Part shown: in pieces, positions 1 through 11,200 of the stretch
Layout: each line of letters opens with the position of its first letter
Numbering within the stretch: position 1 is the stretch's first letter
Assembly (NCBI GenBank): GCA_036429605.1
Contig: JAVFKD010000004.1
Span: 744,001-808,000, forward strand
Length of the DNA: 64,000 nucleotides
Source of the DNA: Cladobotryum mycophilum
Taxonomy: Eukaryota; Ascomycota; Sordariomycetes; Hypocreales; Hypocreaceae
Direction: 5' to 3'
Notes under the pieces: model-generated
What the model saw: the letters and a program-made list of their open reading frames with translations, nothing else
What the model was told of the DNA's origin: nothing
Databases searched by the model: none
Position numbers and translations under genes: made by a program

Positions 1-251
1 GCCAGATACGGCCGCGGTGCCGCAGTAACAGTGACAGTGACGGACAAGACAAGCATCCCGGACCCGTCACGCCTTTCCCGAGTCGTGGTTTTCTCGCCAT
101 GTGAATGAATACTTGTAGCTGTCCGCTAGTTGCGAAGAATGTCGAAGCTTTACGGAGCTGCGGGCGGAAGAGATCGTATAACCTTACTTGGAGGACGACA
201 TACCATGGCAACCATCACCGATGCCTGTTTAATGGGAACCTATGCCCGGGC

Positions 252-252
<1 letters not shown>

Positions 253-280
<28 letters not shown>
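253..280. repeat. (AC)14 microsatellite
   Basis: This is a perfect AC dinucleotide tract of 28 bases. It lies in intergenic DNA and is likely polymorphic between strains. Confidence 0.95.
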
Positions 281-282
<2 letters not shown>

Positions 283-1186
283 CAAATACCTTCTTAGTAC
301 GGAATACGGTGACATGCATTCCTAAATAGTTGATTCGGGATGTAAACCTAGACATCTCGGAGTTGAACAACTGTCCACAATCGCAATGCCGGGGACAGGA
401 TAGATGGATACAATACACGGTGAAGACCCCCTGGCTCATGAAAAAATAATCTCTGATCATCTCAGCCGGTCTCGATCGGTAAATCTGAGTCTGTCTTACA
501 TCTTGCGGCTCATGGCGGTGACCTTTTTTATTTTTTAATCAATCCTCCTCCTCTTGTGCAACAAACAAAAGCACTATTTTGTACATCATCCCATGTTTTA
601 TTTTATGAAGATGCATGCTCGCGTCGGCACGTCGCGTCATTCTCCCTTCTCAGCTCTCGTTTCTGACAGCCCATTGATTCGACTCGGCCCCGAAGTTTCT
701 TAAATTAGGTCCGTCAGTCGGTCGGTCTGTAAGAGAATAGGTAGCCTCCCCCCTCGCCCCCTGGTCTTCAATATCTTTGTGCTTGTGTAATAATTGAGCG
801 ATTTCCAACATTCGAAAGCGTGATCCGAGTCTCCGGAAGGATGATCCCGCAGAGGAGCGGGCGATAACTCCGCATCCTCTCTCTATCGGAGTGCCTTGCA
901 GCGGATGTTGCACCGTACAACAACTCGTGCGAGATCGATCACTGACGCGCATCATCTGTCAGTCAGTTTCATTAAGCCAAGAATAGAAGGCATTGGTATT
1001 CTTCAACCAGAAAGTGTAGATGTAATGCACTCCATACGTAGATCATTTTGAAACAGACTGTAAACTGCCTCAATGAAGATATTCATGGTTGACAACCAAA
1101 GAAGTTATCTAATTGCTGGGGCTTTCTATTGGCTGCTGCGCCACGGCATCCAAGCCACGATGCCACCGCCAAAAATGGACATCCGC

Positions 1187-1197
1187 ACGCGTCCAAT
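1187..1197 (+). promoter_or_regulatory. MCB-like ACGCGT box fused to CCAAT
   Basis: ACGCGT at 1187-1192 is followed at once by CCAAT (1193-1197), about 170 bases before the ATG at 1362. ACGCGT is the core bound by MBF-type factors, which drive G1/S genes in fungi. CCAAT is the core bound by the HAP/CBC complex. The 10-mer CGCGTCCAAT recurs upstream of SMC5. Function is inferred from motif identity and position only. Confidence 0.5.
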
Positions 1198-1361
1198 TAA
1201 TTAACCAACTTTGGGAAGCACTGCATCTTCCCTTTGTTGGAAAGTAGATGCATCAAACGCCACATCTTGGATACCACTTTATATCAACTTTTTCTTAGAA
1301 AATACACACACAAGGCGAGTCAGATCATACGCCCTGTTTAAGTGAAGAAGAGGAAGAAGAA

Positions 1362-3239
1362 ATGCCACAAAAGAATAATAACAAAAGTATTCTATCCTAC
1401 TTTCAGCCTGCCGCTACACGCGCACCTTCAACTCCTCGCCGTTCATCATCTCAGGCCTCGCCATTCCCCAGGTCCACCCCCTCCACAACCACCTTCATCA
1501 CCACTTAGTCATAAGTCTACCCCGGCTCCCAAGCGGGCGGTGGAAATCGGGGCTTCCGATGATGAAGATGGGGGCTTCTCGGATGGATCGTTCGAGGACT
1601 TGAATGCCCTTCTCAGCCGGGAGCGGCCGGCGTCCGTGATTCCGGCGCGCAATCCTTACGCCACTCCTAGGGCTAAGAGGGCCGCCGTTACGTTTCAAGC
1701 ATCGCCGCTGGCCATCATATCAAGGCACAAGTTTGACTTGAAGGCCCTGGCCAAGGATGCTAGACGGGATGATGCAACAAACGCAAGTTCCATGAGGGTG
1801 CAAGCCGCCGCCGAAGCTGCTAGGGAAGAATCGCCCACCCGGCAAGAGAAATCCCTTGGTTTCGTCATTGAAGATATCGTGAAGGAAAAGAGTGGGCAAG
1901 ATGCTCACAAAGTGTTAAGAGCGGTTCAGAGGGCTGAGCCAGCAATGACTCAAGCTCGCTACTGCTTCTTCGATCGGGACTATAGGGTGCCTCCGAGTTC
2001 TCCGACTCCAAAGCAGGACAAAAGCTCTCCATGGCAACTACTTACACGAGGGAATTCGGTGAATAGAGAACGCGATCTTGCCTCTGGTATACCCCAGACT
2101 ATACTGATGAAGCAGGGGGGTTACCTGATAACATATTTCATTGGATCCTGGAAGAGCTGTGTATCCAAAAGTCTTGTCTCATCCGGCAAGAATATTGTCA
2201 CATCGTCGCCAGCTGCCCTGATCAGGTCGAGAGACTGCTCACCCCTGGACGATTAGGAGAGCTATTCATACGACTAGGCGCAACAGACGATCTCCAACAT
2301 TTGGAGTCTGAATTGACCATCTCAAAACCGAGTCATGAACCTTATCAAGAGCGTGACTGGTCTTGCGTGGAGTCATTCCTGGTGCTCCTGGGCATGATAT
2401 CTCGTCATCTGTCCGTTGCCTCTGCTATATATGCAACTCAGGTTCTCTTGCGAATGGCCATGGACAAGATGCTAATATGCAACATCGACTTGTTAAGTGT
2501 ATTCGAGGACACGGTAACTTATCTCACAAGTGCTATCCCTCAGTCGTCGTGGGACGCATTCGTAAGTCTCTCACCGTAGATTACATTTATTCCTCACCAC
2601 TGACTTCTCTAGTGCCACGATACTTGTTCCCTCATACACAGCAATGTCAAGCAGCTATTCATCAAAGTCAACGCCCTGCTCTGTATCTCTATTCGTGACC
2701 CCAGATCCCATGATCTCAGGAGAAGATTAGCCATCACCTTCTTGTTCGATGATCCCAAAGTCGGCCGTTATCACCCTGAAGAAGTAATCACCATCAGGGG
2801 CATGATCCAGCGCCTGACTGAAGATGACTTCAACATCACTCCAGATACTGACTTTGCAGAGCTCAAGGCCGGCATCTTCCTCCTTGACATTGCCATTGAC
2901 GATGGCTCCGCTACAGTGTTTGAGGATGCAGAAGATGAAAAGGAGTTTAACCAAGACGTCGATGAACTCGCCGCCAGGTTGAGAGAGATTTGGCGCAAGA
3001 TCAACGACTCTGGCATGAAACTAGCTCGTACTGAAACGAAGAGTATTGTTGAATGGGTTCAACAGCGCCTGGCCAACTCGGTCCGTACCCGGAGAAAAGC
3101 CAAGAAGAGCATTTTCGACATGTCCGCTCAAGAGGAAGATGCCTCCATACCACGCCAGCAAGAGATGATGAAGAAGTTTTTCCAGAAAGCACCCAAGACG
3201 GATACAGCGGGTGAGAATGCGGTTGTAGTCAAGACGTAG
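1362..3239 (+). CDS. Probable Smc5/6-associated DNA repair protein (Nse6/SLF2-like, CANIN/FAM178 type), with a frame break
   Basis: The likely start is the ATG at 1362. It opens a PIP-box-like N-terminus (KSILSYF). A low-complexity Pro/Ser region and an acidic stretch (GASDDEDGG) follow. Next comes a helical region with FDLKAL, LGFVIEDI and YCFFDRDYR, and then a helical-repeat body (LPDNIFHWILEEL onward). The family call rests on recalled resemblance to fungal CANIN/FAM178 proteins, which help load Smc5-Smc6, and is tentative. A clear 51-nt intron lies at 2562-2612 (GTAAGT, CTGAC, TAG). The frame breaks at the G6 run 2115-2120: one extra G, or a -1 slip, joins ILMKQGG to LPDNIF. A second frame change near 1470-1508 could be a 37-nt intron (1472-1508) or a one-base C-run error. 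Either way the product is about 600 residues. A GTG at 1342 opens a frame but is not a credible start. Confidence 0.6.
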
Positions 3240-3462
3240 TAATCAAGTTGGGGAGGGTAGAATATCGTTTCAAAGGAATAAGATGAATACAGGGTCAGTC
3301 TCCTGAACGGAGGGACATGAGTTTATGAGTGTATGATACAACATCTAGCTACGCAGCGCAAACTAATCGGACATTTATGTCTCGGTATTTGACGTAGCCC
3401 CTACTCCGACATCCCGCTCCCAGTGCTTCGATTTCTAGATTCAGACAGCCATGCCAATACAT

Positions 3463-4312
3463 TTAGTCGAAGAATTTACGGTTAGGGTTCTTTCCGAAAA
3501 GCTCTTCCCTCACAGCCGGGGCGGCAGAGTCTTCCAGGAGCTTCAGCCGAGCCTCAAAGGTGTTGTCAATATCAATCTTGCCGCTTCCGCTGAGAATAAC
3601 AACACCGCCAGCACTAGCAAAACCGTTAGCTTCAATATCACAATGATGATGGCCGGTATTCGTGACGACGTACATGGAGTCTGCCAACGGGTTCTCCTCA
3701 TCGAGCTTGGCTGTGGTGTCCTTGCCGACCTCCTTCTTGTATTCCTTGGCGGCCTCACCAATAGCCTTCTTAACAGCTTCGTAATCGGCCTTCTTTGCTC
3801 GGACCTGCAGCTCCGGCTCGTTCAAGGCGTAGAAACCTTCCAAGATGAGGCCATGCAACACCTTTTGGTACTTGCCCTTATCCTTGGCACCATTGGCGAG
3901 CTGCTGCTGGGCCTCCTCAAAGATCTGGTCGAGCAGCTCCTGGCGGGCGCCGAGGACCTTCAGTCGTGTCTTGTTGGCGACGGTCGATCGGGTGATTTGC
4001 TGCGACATGGTGGCTTGCTTGAACTTCCCCACGTACTGGGTGTCGATGGAATCGGTCTCTTGGCGGACGAGCTTGGACTTTTCGATTTCGAATTCCTCGT
4101 TTGCCTTGATCTCGATTTCGCGGGCCTTTTCCATAGCTTCCTGCTTGATGAACGCCGTCATCTTGCGGAGCTCATTGTCGACCTAGAAATCATTACATTA
4201 AGAAAATCGCATTAGCAAAATCGCAAAAGAACCCCGAGATGCAGCTGCCAGGTGATGGGACAGATTTTAATGACTGGCGTACCTGCTGGTCGGACAATGC
4301 ATGTTGCGACAT
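3463..4312 (-). CDS. VMA4: V-type proton ATPase subunit E
   Basis: This is the peripheral-stalk subunit E of the vacuolar H+-ATPase, which links the V1 catalytic head to the membrane sector on vacuoles and other acidic organelles. Exons in coding order are 4312-4283, 4182-3674 and 3613-3463, giving 229 residues, the usual fungal length. The N-terminus is MSQHALSDQQ. A long charged helix follows (KAREIEIKANEEFEIEKSK), then the conserved MSQQITRSTVANKTRLKVL block and the C-terminal ARLKLLEDSAAPAVREELFG. The second intron (3614-3673) is 60 nt and stop-free, so unspliced sequence reads through with about 20 extra residues. GTACGT, GCTAAC and TTGCTAG mark it as an intron, and removing it restores the family alignment. 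The gene is divergent from the transporter at 5306 and convergent with the gene ending at 3239. Confidence 0.95.
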
Positions 4313-5305
4313 CTTAGGCGGCTGGGCGGGGAGGAGGGACGACTGGTTTTCTCAAACTGCGACAATGGCGAGCCAGCGGGCGAGATGATGTTGAGCTTGG
4401 AGGCTTTCAATGGCTTCGTGGTATCAGCAGTGCGCAGATGTGCTGGAAGCTAGGCCGGATGTCGTTGCGGTTTGATGGAGGGATGGATGAGTGCAATCCA
4501 GGAAGCTGTGATGCGGGAATCGAATCGAGAGCTGTCGTTCGTCGGACGGTTTTGTGGAGCCTCATCCACTGAGATCCTAACCTGAAAGTCGCCTTGCAGC
4601 GGGCGAGATGCGCCATAGAGAGTCCTCTGCTGGCCGCTCAACCGCTATAGTTCAGGCAAGTCCAGGGCATCATGATAGCAAGTCAACACCTACTCGAGAC
4701 CCGTGGACGGCTTATAGTGCTCGATACCACCTAACTATAGCGTCTATCAACACTCCCCACAGCGCTGTAGCTTCTGCCCATTCAGAGCCGTCTATGACGA
4801 CTGTCACCTGATCTCATGTGACGACACCGCCACACCTTTTTGCCCTTTGGGCTGGGCAAAGCTCTATTGTATGCACCTTGATGCAAGCCAGCACGCGCGC
4901 TGCTGCAATCCTATACCGCTTGACACCGTCAGGTGCCCTCTGCATAGTTATTGAACATCAGTACTTTTTTATACTGCCGCGTGAACGGACCACCTATTCG
5001 CTGTCCTGGAACACGAAGTCTTACCCTGTCTGCGTCTCCATTCAAAGCCGTTCTAGGGTGCCGGCACCCTCAATTACCACACCCATACGACCGTAACCTC
5101 TCAAACACCCCTCATCGACTGAAACGTCAACGAACTCGAAGCGGACTCGAGCCCAACGAGAGGAGGTCATACGGATCTTTGACAATCACACGAATCTAGA
5201 GGACCCGGGAGGCATTTAATAGACTCTGGCTACCCACATGCAACGAACGAGCGGTGATAACTCCGATACCCATTGCCGGATGACCACAGGTCCAGAGACG
5301 GCGCA
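4313..5305. other. Divergent promoter region between VMA4 and the NIPA-like transporter
   Basis: About 1 kb separates the two divergent start codons. It has several stop-interrupted short frames and no protein motif. It should hold both promoters and 5' leaders. No well-placed TATA box or known regulator site stands out. Confidence 0.6.
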
Positions 5306-6954
5306 ATGGGGCCCATTGGCAACATCTCCCCAGGAGGGAGCATAGCTGTAGGTTTTCAGCTAGCAAAGTTTTCACCCAAAGTTTTTTGTTGGGCTAACAT
5401 TCGTTGGACAAACAGCTGGGAATCCTCGTTGGCCTGCTCTCGACCAGCGTTCAAAGTATCGGCCTAACATTGCAACGAAAATCCCACATCCTCGAAGACG
5501 AAAAGGGACCACACGATGTCCGCCGACCGCCCTATCGAAGAAGGCGATGGCAGCTGGGCATGGGCATGTTCATCGTGGCGAATATCCTAGGAAGCACGAT
5601 CCAAATATCCACACTACCGCTTCCCGTTCTGTCGACCCTCCAAGCTGCGGGCTTGGTATTCAATTCGATTTGCGCAACTCTAATACTCAGTGAACCCTTT
5701 ACGCGATGGTCACTTGGCGGTACCCTTCTCGTCTCCTCTGGAGCCATCTTGATTGCCATCTTTGGAGCCATCCCCTCGCCGAACCATGATTTGGGCGAAC
5801 TTTTAGAACTTCTGGCTCGAAAGCCCTTTATCGCATGGATGATATTACAAGCACTCTTTGTTGTGTCGCTTGCGGTCGTCACAGACGTCACGAATAATAT
5901 CTCCAGCCTGTCCCATCATTCGAGTTTCCGCCTAATGCGCGGGATCAGCTATGGCGTTATCAGCGGTGATCTTTCTGCCCACTCGCTACTATTCGCCAAA
6001 TCTGCCGTTGAGCTCCTCATCAAGACAATCGGCGGCAAAAACCAGTTCGTTCACTGGCAGGCTTGGGCCATTGTCCTCGGTCTCGTTTGCTTGGCACTCT
6101 GCCAACTGTACTATTTACATCGCGGCTTGAAATTAGTTTCTACATCAGTCCTATACCCCCTCGTTTTCTGCGTCTACAACATTGTTGCCATTCTGGATGG
6201 CTTAATTTACTTCAACCAGACAGGCCTCATCTCGAGGCCCCATGCCATTCTCATTACTCTCGGCACAGTCATCTTACTTTCCGGAGTTTTGGCCCTATCG
6301 TGGCGACTCAGTGACGAGCAGCACGCTCCGGGAGTTGGTCAGTCAACACTGGCCCCAGGCCTCGGCCTTGTAGACGATACCGAAGGGGAGGATGAGTCAC
6401 TAATAGGCTCTGAAGCCGCAATTGATAGCGACGAAGGGTCATCATCCACCACGTATCGGACGTTTGCTGCGGACAGCGTAACGACGCCCCTGACACCGAC
6501 GAAAAGAAGGAGCATGGGGTGGACAGAACGAGCAGAGATCTGGGAAGTATTGCAAGACCACGACGAGCACACCATGCCGGCCGGACGAGGCGAGACATCG
6601 CCTCTATTACCGCGGTCGACGAGAGCAGTGAGCGGTGCAACCATAGGCACAACAGGTGAGCCAGGTTCGAGTGCAGAGACTACACCTCAGAAGTTTTATC
6701 GACGGAGGAGAAAGAGCACGGGCTTCCCTGGCATTGTCGCCCGACGAAATCAGCGCAGAGATTCCTCAGTCTCTGGCACCATTAGTAATATACTTTCACT
6801 CGGGTGGTGGAGAAGTAGGAATAAACGTGGGTCGATTAGCGGCGCGAGCGTCGAGGAAGCTCAGCCTCCACGGTTGAATTATAGAGACGACCCAGAGGGA
6901 GACGGGGGCGGTACCGGGGAATCTCGTGGAAGAGTCAACGACTCGGCTGTATAA
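5306..6954 (+). CDS. NIPA-type (DUF803) magnesium transporter family membrane protein
   Basis: The protein is of the NIPA/DUF803 family, whose members move Mg2+ across endosomal or plasma membranes. Exon 1 is 5306-5347 (14 codons, MGPIGNISPGGSIA) and exon 2 is 5416-6954. The 68-nt intron has GTAGGT, GCTAAC and ACAG and joins in phase 0. The product is about 526 residues. The N-terminal two-thirds carry about nine hydrophobic helices. Conserved stretches include GLTLQRKSH at the first helix, LPVLSTLQAAGLVFNSI, SEPFTRW and VLYPLVFCVYNIVAILDGLIYF. The last 190 residues form a hydrophilic Ser/Thr/Arg-rich tail, likely cytosolic and phosphorylated, which is common in fungal members. Mg2+ as substrate is inferred from the family. 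Starting at the in-frame TTG at 5404 would lose the first helix's lead-in. Confidence 0.87.
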
Positions 6955-7354
6955 GTATAAAAGAAAATATGTCCTTTGATTTTTCAGGGAGCTTTGCTTT
7001 GGGAGCAGGCGACGTAGGCGTACTAGAGAGCATTATACATGGGGCGACTGGGTAGCATGCGAGGGAGGGCAAGGGGAGCGAGGCTCCGAGCTCTCTTTTG
7101 GAGACGAAATGGGAATGGAAATGGAAATGCCCGGTAATAAGTCGTTTGAAGCTACCTATACATAATATCACGTTGGAATCTACCGTACATAGAGAGTTGT
7201 ATCTGACTTTCAGGCAAGATGTACATAGTGGCACGCTTTATGGGTAGTATTCGTTCTCAAAAACGGTTGCTTAACATTATTGTACTGCATTTGATCACGG
7301 CTATCTAAACTCAATAATCGATGCTGGGGGTATCATGTAAATTTCATTAATCCA
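6955..7354. other. Convergent intergenic region (3' ends)
   Basis: These 400 bases lie between the stop of the transporter and the stop of the tetraspanin, so they should carry two opposing 3' UTRs. AT-rich stretches near 7255-7345 could serve for polyadenylation. No gene is seen. Confidence 0.6.
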
Positions 7355-8201
7355 TTAAAAATGGCCATAACCACTCTTCTCATCGATGAGACGATATCTC
7401 TCGCGCTCCTTGCGCGTTTTCAAAAGACATGCAATGGCGAGGATGAGCAATGCATCGACACCTAATACTTTGTTGTTAGTTCCAGCTATTCAACTTTCTA
7501 GGGTAAGTGACAAAAAAGGGGGAGGGGGAGGGGGAGGAGTTTTGAGAGACGTACCAACCATGCCGAAAAGAGCAGTAAAGACTCGGTCGACGTAGGTGTT
7601 TGCGTAGCTAGATACAAAGGTCGAGCAGCCGCGTGTGAGGGCTGCTGCTGCGGGACTGGAGCAGACGGAGTTGGTGACGAAAGCTGGGGTGGTGTAGTTG
7701 TTGTAGCCGCAGCATTGGAACTGGTGGAAATCGAAGTTAGCTAACTATACTCTTTCACATCCATGGATATGGGATATCAGGGGGGTAAAAAAGTCATACC
7801 GAAGTCTGTATAAGTGACTGTACCGACGGATCCTGCTCAAAGTACGTCGGAGCCAAGGTCTCCTTGATGCGCAGCGTCAGGATCCAGGTGTATAGGCCGA
7901 CGCACATGGTGAAGAGCCCGCAAAAGGTGATGGCGTAGCCGGCGTACTTGAGCAGGCTCCTCTTGGTGGAGATGAGGCCGGGGATGGTGGAGAGGCAGGT
8001 GGCGAGGATGAAGGCGGCGTTGACGATGGCGACGGTGATGGGGAACTGCTGGTAGAGCATGTGCCTTGTGGCCTCCCTGCCGGTCTGCGGCTCCGTCTTC
8101 AACTGCTGCATGAAGGAGACGGCGAAGCCTAGCTCGACGGCTCCCGAGGCGAGGAAGAGCACGTCGGCCAGGAGTGTGGCGATGAAGACCCTGTCAAGCA
8201 T
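7355..8201 (-). CDS. Tetraspanin (PLS1/TSP-like), with a homopolymer frame break
   Basis: This four-helix membrane protein resembles fungal tetraspanins, which organise membrane microdomains and, in the PLS1 group, are needed for appressorium-mediated penetration. Exons in coding order are 8201-7800, 7721-7555 and 7461-7355, about 224 residues when repaired, close to PLS1 length. Three N-terminal helices are followed by the large extracellular loop with the diagnostic CCG motif (FQCCGYNNYTTPAF), further cysteines (NSVCSSP, RGCSTFV), a fourth helix (VDALLILAIACLL) and a basic tail. Introns have clean signals: GTATGA with GCTAAC and CCAG, and GTACGT with CTAAC and TTAG. The frame breaks in the A4 run 7680-7683 (T4 on the coding strand). 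Removing one base joins the CCG part to the downstream cysteines. Which tetraspanin subfamily it belongs to is not settled. Confidence 0.85.
7518..7537. repeat. G-rich tract (three G5 runs) in a tetraspanin intron
   Basis: The + strand reads G5-A-G5-A-G5-A-GG inside intron 2 of the tetraspanin gene (7462-7554). The pre-mRNA carries the C-rich complement, which may act as a polypyrimidine tract. The G-rich strand could fold as a G-quadruplex. Confidence 0.85.
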
Positions 8202-11200
8202 CTTGAAAGCGAGTTCTCTTTTCTACAAGATCTCGTATTTTTCCCTCCAAGGATTGTAGCTCGTAAACAAGGGGACCTGCCCTGCGCCTTGAAATTGGTG
8301 TCTACTGAAGAGAAGGAAAAGAAAAAGTCCGCTTTTGCTTTCGTATATGATGCAAGTGAAAGACTTGACGACCAGCGTCTTTTGAATCCTTGAATCGAAA
8401 CCGGTGAGATTTCCTCGTAAATAGTAGATTAAATGATATTAAGGTCCAAGAAACCAGTCTTGGACGGGGGAATAAAGTTGAACTTGATGAAGGGAGCGGA
8501 TCGTAAGGGAAAGTTTGTCACTTTTTCGTAGAATCCAGTTCTACTATCAAGAGACGACTCTAGAAAAGCGGTCGGGGATTCTAATACAACCAGCTTACGT
8601 GCTGATGAAATAATGCAATCAAAGAACGTGAAAACAATGTGGGAAAATGAAAAAGACGAGAAATCACAAAAACTTGAATGGCGTCACGAGAAAGAGAGGG
8701 AGAGGGAGAGAAAGCGGGAGAGCAGAGGAGAAGAGGAAAAGGGAGTAATTTGCTGGGCCAAGACCCTTAAGCGCTTCACCATGAAGCCATGCACAGTCTT
8801 GTCCGACAGAGGGCGTTTCAGGGCTTCTGGTGGTGAAGCAGAAGCGCCGCCCTTTCCAACATTTCTTAGGCACACACAGCACAGCACACAGACCCCACCC
8901 TATAGCGGTTTGGCAAAGCAAAGCGTGTGTGTGGCCCAATCATGGCGCGCGAACGGGACCCCGAGTCGCCTGATTGGGGTCAGAGTGGGCCGGCAGTTGC
9001 GATTTGGTTGGCTCCCTCTAACCGCCGAGGAGTGCATTCGCCCCAATGGCCTTGGTAGACCGTAGGTACATACATGATGGTGGTGTGTCACCGGCGGTTA
9101 AAAAAGGTCCATGGTCATGGTCATGGGTATGGGGGATACGAGAAAAGAGAATGAGAGAAAAAAGCGAAGAAAAAAGAGGAGAAGAGACGGAATGTTATTG
9201 GGCCTAAGAATGAAAATAGTTGAGGGGGAGGCACTCAAGGGACTGTTGCTGTGTTGGCTTCCTACTCCAGTCGCCTTGAGTCGAGGCAAATTGCACGTGA
9301 CTTGTGCGTGGACGTGTAACCCGCTAGATTTACAAATATTTCCAAGTTTGGAAATGGACAAATCAGGCAAGCAAAGTCAATTCTGCGTGTGTCCCGTTGG
9401 AATTCCTAAGAAAGTAAGCTTGATCAAAACAACATTCGAGGCTATAGCACAAGAAGTGTCTCCTAGGTTTCGTCGGCTGACAAAACATGAAAACCTTATG
9501 TCTGCCGTTTCCTGTTGCTCCGAACTACAAACAACAAGCAAGCAAGCAAGCAAGCTCTGTTGGGTCTGGAATGCCTTCCTCTCCCCCTTCCTCCCAACCT
9601 GTCACGTCAGCCTGACAACCAAGGTGTCAAAAATTATGCCTTACCTGTTCGGCATCCAAACCCTGTGCCAAAGTCCATAAAACCAAGGAAACCCGAAAAG
9701 AAACAACATCACACATATCCACACACACCTACATCCTGATCTGCACAATAACACCACAAAAAAAAAACCAAGGCCCCGACCCTCTTTTGCTGACGTTTTC
9801 TTCAAGTCTTACCGTACAGTGTTGATACATAATAACGGTCGTGCGCATCAACTATGCAGATAGCGGGGTCTTGTGGATGACCCGGCCGGCATGTTCCAAC
9901 GTTTCCACGTTGAATGGCTGGAATCAGGCTGACGCTACGCCTGGTTTAGTGGGCAATGTGGCTCCCTGAGGATGAGGAGAGACTTTGAGGAAGGGGACTG
10001 AGAACCAACCAACCGGCAATTGGAGAGAGAGAGAGAGAGCGCGCGAGAGAGAGAGGGAGAGACAGAGAGAACAGAGCCAAAGGGTCGGAGTAGTCCGAGA
10101 GCCAGAGTTGAATGTTAATTCGCATTCGGCGCCAGCCTCCTTCCTCATGCTTGCTCCTCACGGTCAGTCCCCCTCTCTCTCTCACCACCATCATGATCCA
10201 TGTTCAGTTCAGTTTAGTTCTTGAGAAAGCCAGCCAGTATGATGCCACCGTTATCTCAGAGTGTCTTATTTCCACGTCACATTGATTTCCATTCCCATCC
10301 ACCTGTTTTTGTTACTGACTAAGATTTCCATTGTTATTAGTAGTATTCCTCTCTTTTTTTGCTTCTTCTCTTCTTTTGCCTTCTTTTTCGAATTTATCTC
10401 CAACCGCGTTCTGCGTGCGGAGACTTCGCCCACATGGCAGGCATGGATCCTTCTCACACTGTATTGTTCCCACTGTTCCATGCCTCGTGCTGTAGCTGCC
10501 TAAAATGGCAAGGCGCCATCAACTGTCCCGTCCAAGCTTTCTGACAACGGGGGCTGGCGAACCGGGCGTTGGTTTGTCCGGCCAATCAGGCTCTCACTGC
10601 CTTTCCCATCTCACACGCGGCTGGCGAGCGATTCGGCTCTTGTTCCTGCTGACTCGTGACCTTTTCCCTGGTCATTGAAGGAGCCCGGCGCCGATATTGA
10701 CAATGTTCGGCAGCTTTGCCATTCGCTCACCAGTCTGTTATCAGGTTTGACAGACTTGTTATTCTCACCTTGAATCAGCAAAAAGGCGGCCTTTTGACGT
10801 ATGACTAAGTCGATCCGGAGAAGTTGTGGGACGGACCCTCTGACTCTGAGCGTTGAAACCTTGTCAGCAATGGCGCTTCACCTCATGCCTCGTCAATGCC
10901 CTCGATGTAATGTATGTATGTACTCAATGTACCAGAGTACATTCCGCCCAAGCATTTTTAAACTCGTATGATGTTTTATATGTGGAGTATTGGGAGGTCT
11001 CGATAATTCCCCGTAGGCATCCTTTGTACGGCACTCGGGTACAATCAGAATCCAGAGCGCTCAATCATGGAATGAAACAGGTCTCGGTCATTGACAGAGA
11101 GGTTCGGTTCGTCAACAATCAAAAACAACGTCCATGGGTTGTGATCCATCCATCCAACCTCCACCGTCATTCATGCAGCAGGGTTCAGTTCTGCGTGTCT

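Larger units (their letters stand above)
1..1361. other. Intergenic region upstream of the Nse6/SLF2-like gene
   Basis: No credible coding sequence was found here. The short reading frames have no recognisable motif and overlap one another on both strands. The stretch holds an AC dinucleotide tract at 253-280 and, near its right end, an ACGCGT box followed directly by CCAAT (1187-1197). It also has a TATA-like stretch, TTTATAT, at about 1279-1285. The last 200 bases are best read as the promoter and 5' leader of the gene that starts at 1362. Confidence 0.6.

Noticed and set aside
1342..1361. GTG-initiated extension upstream of the Nse6/SLF2-like gene
   Set aside because: GTG starts are not expected for a nuclear fungal gene, and the encoded lysine-rich leader is not family-like. 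The ATG at 1362 gives a better N-terminus.
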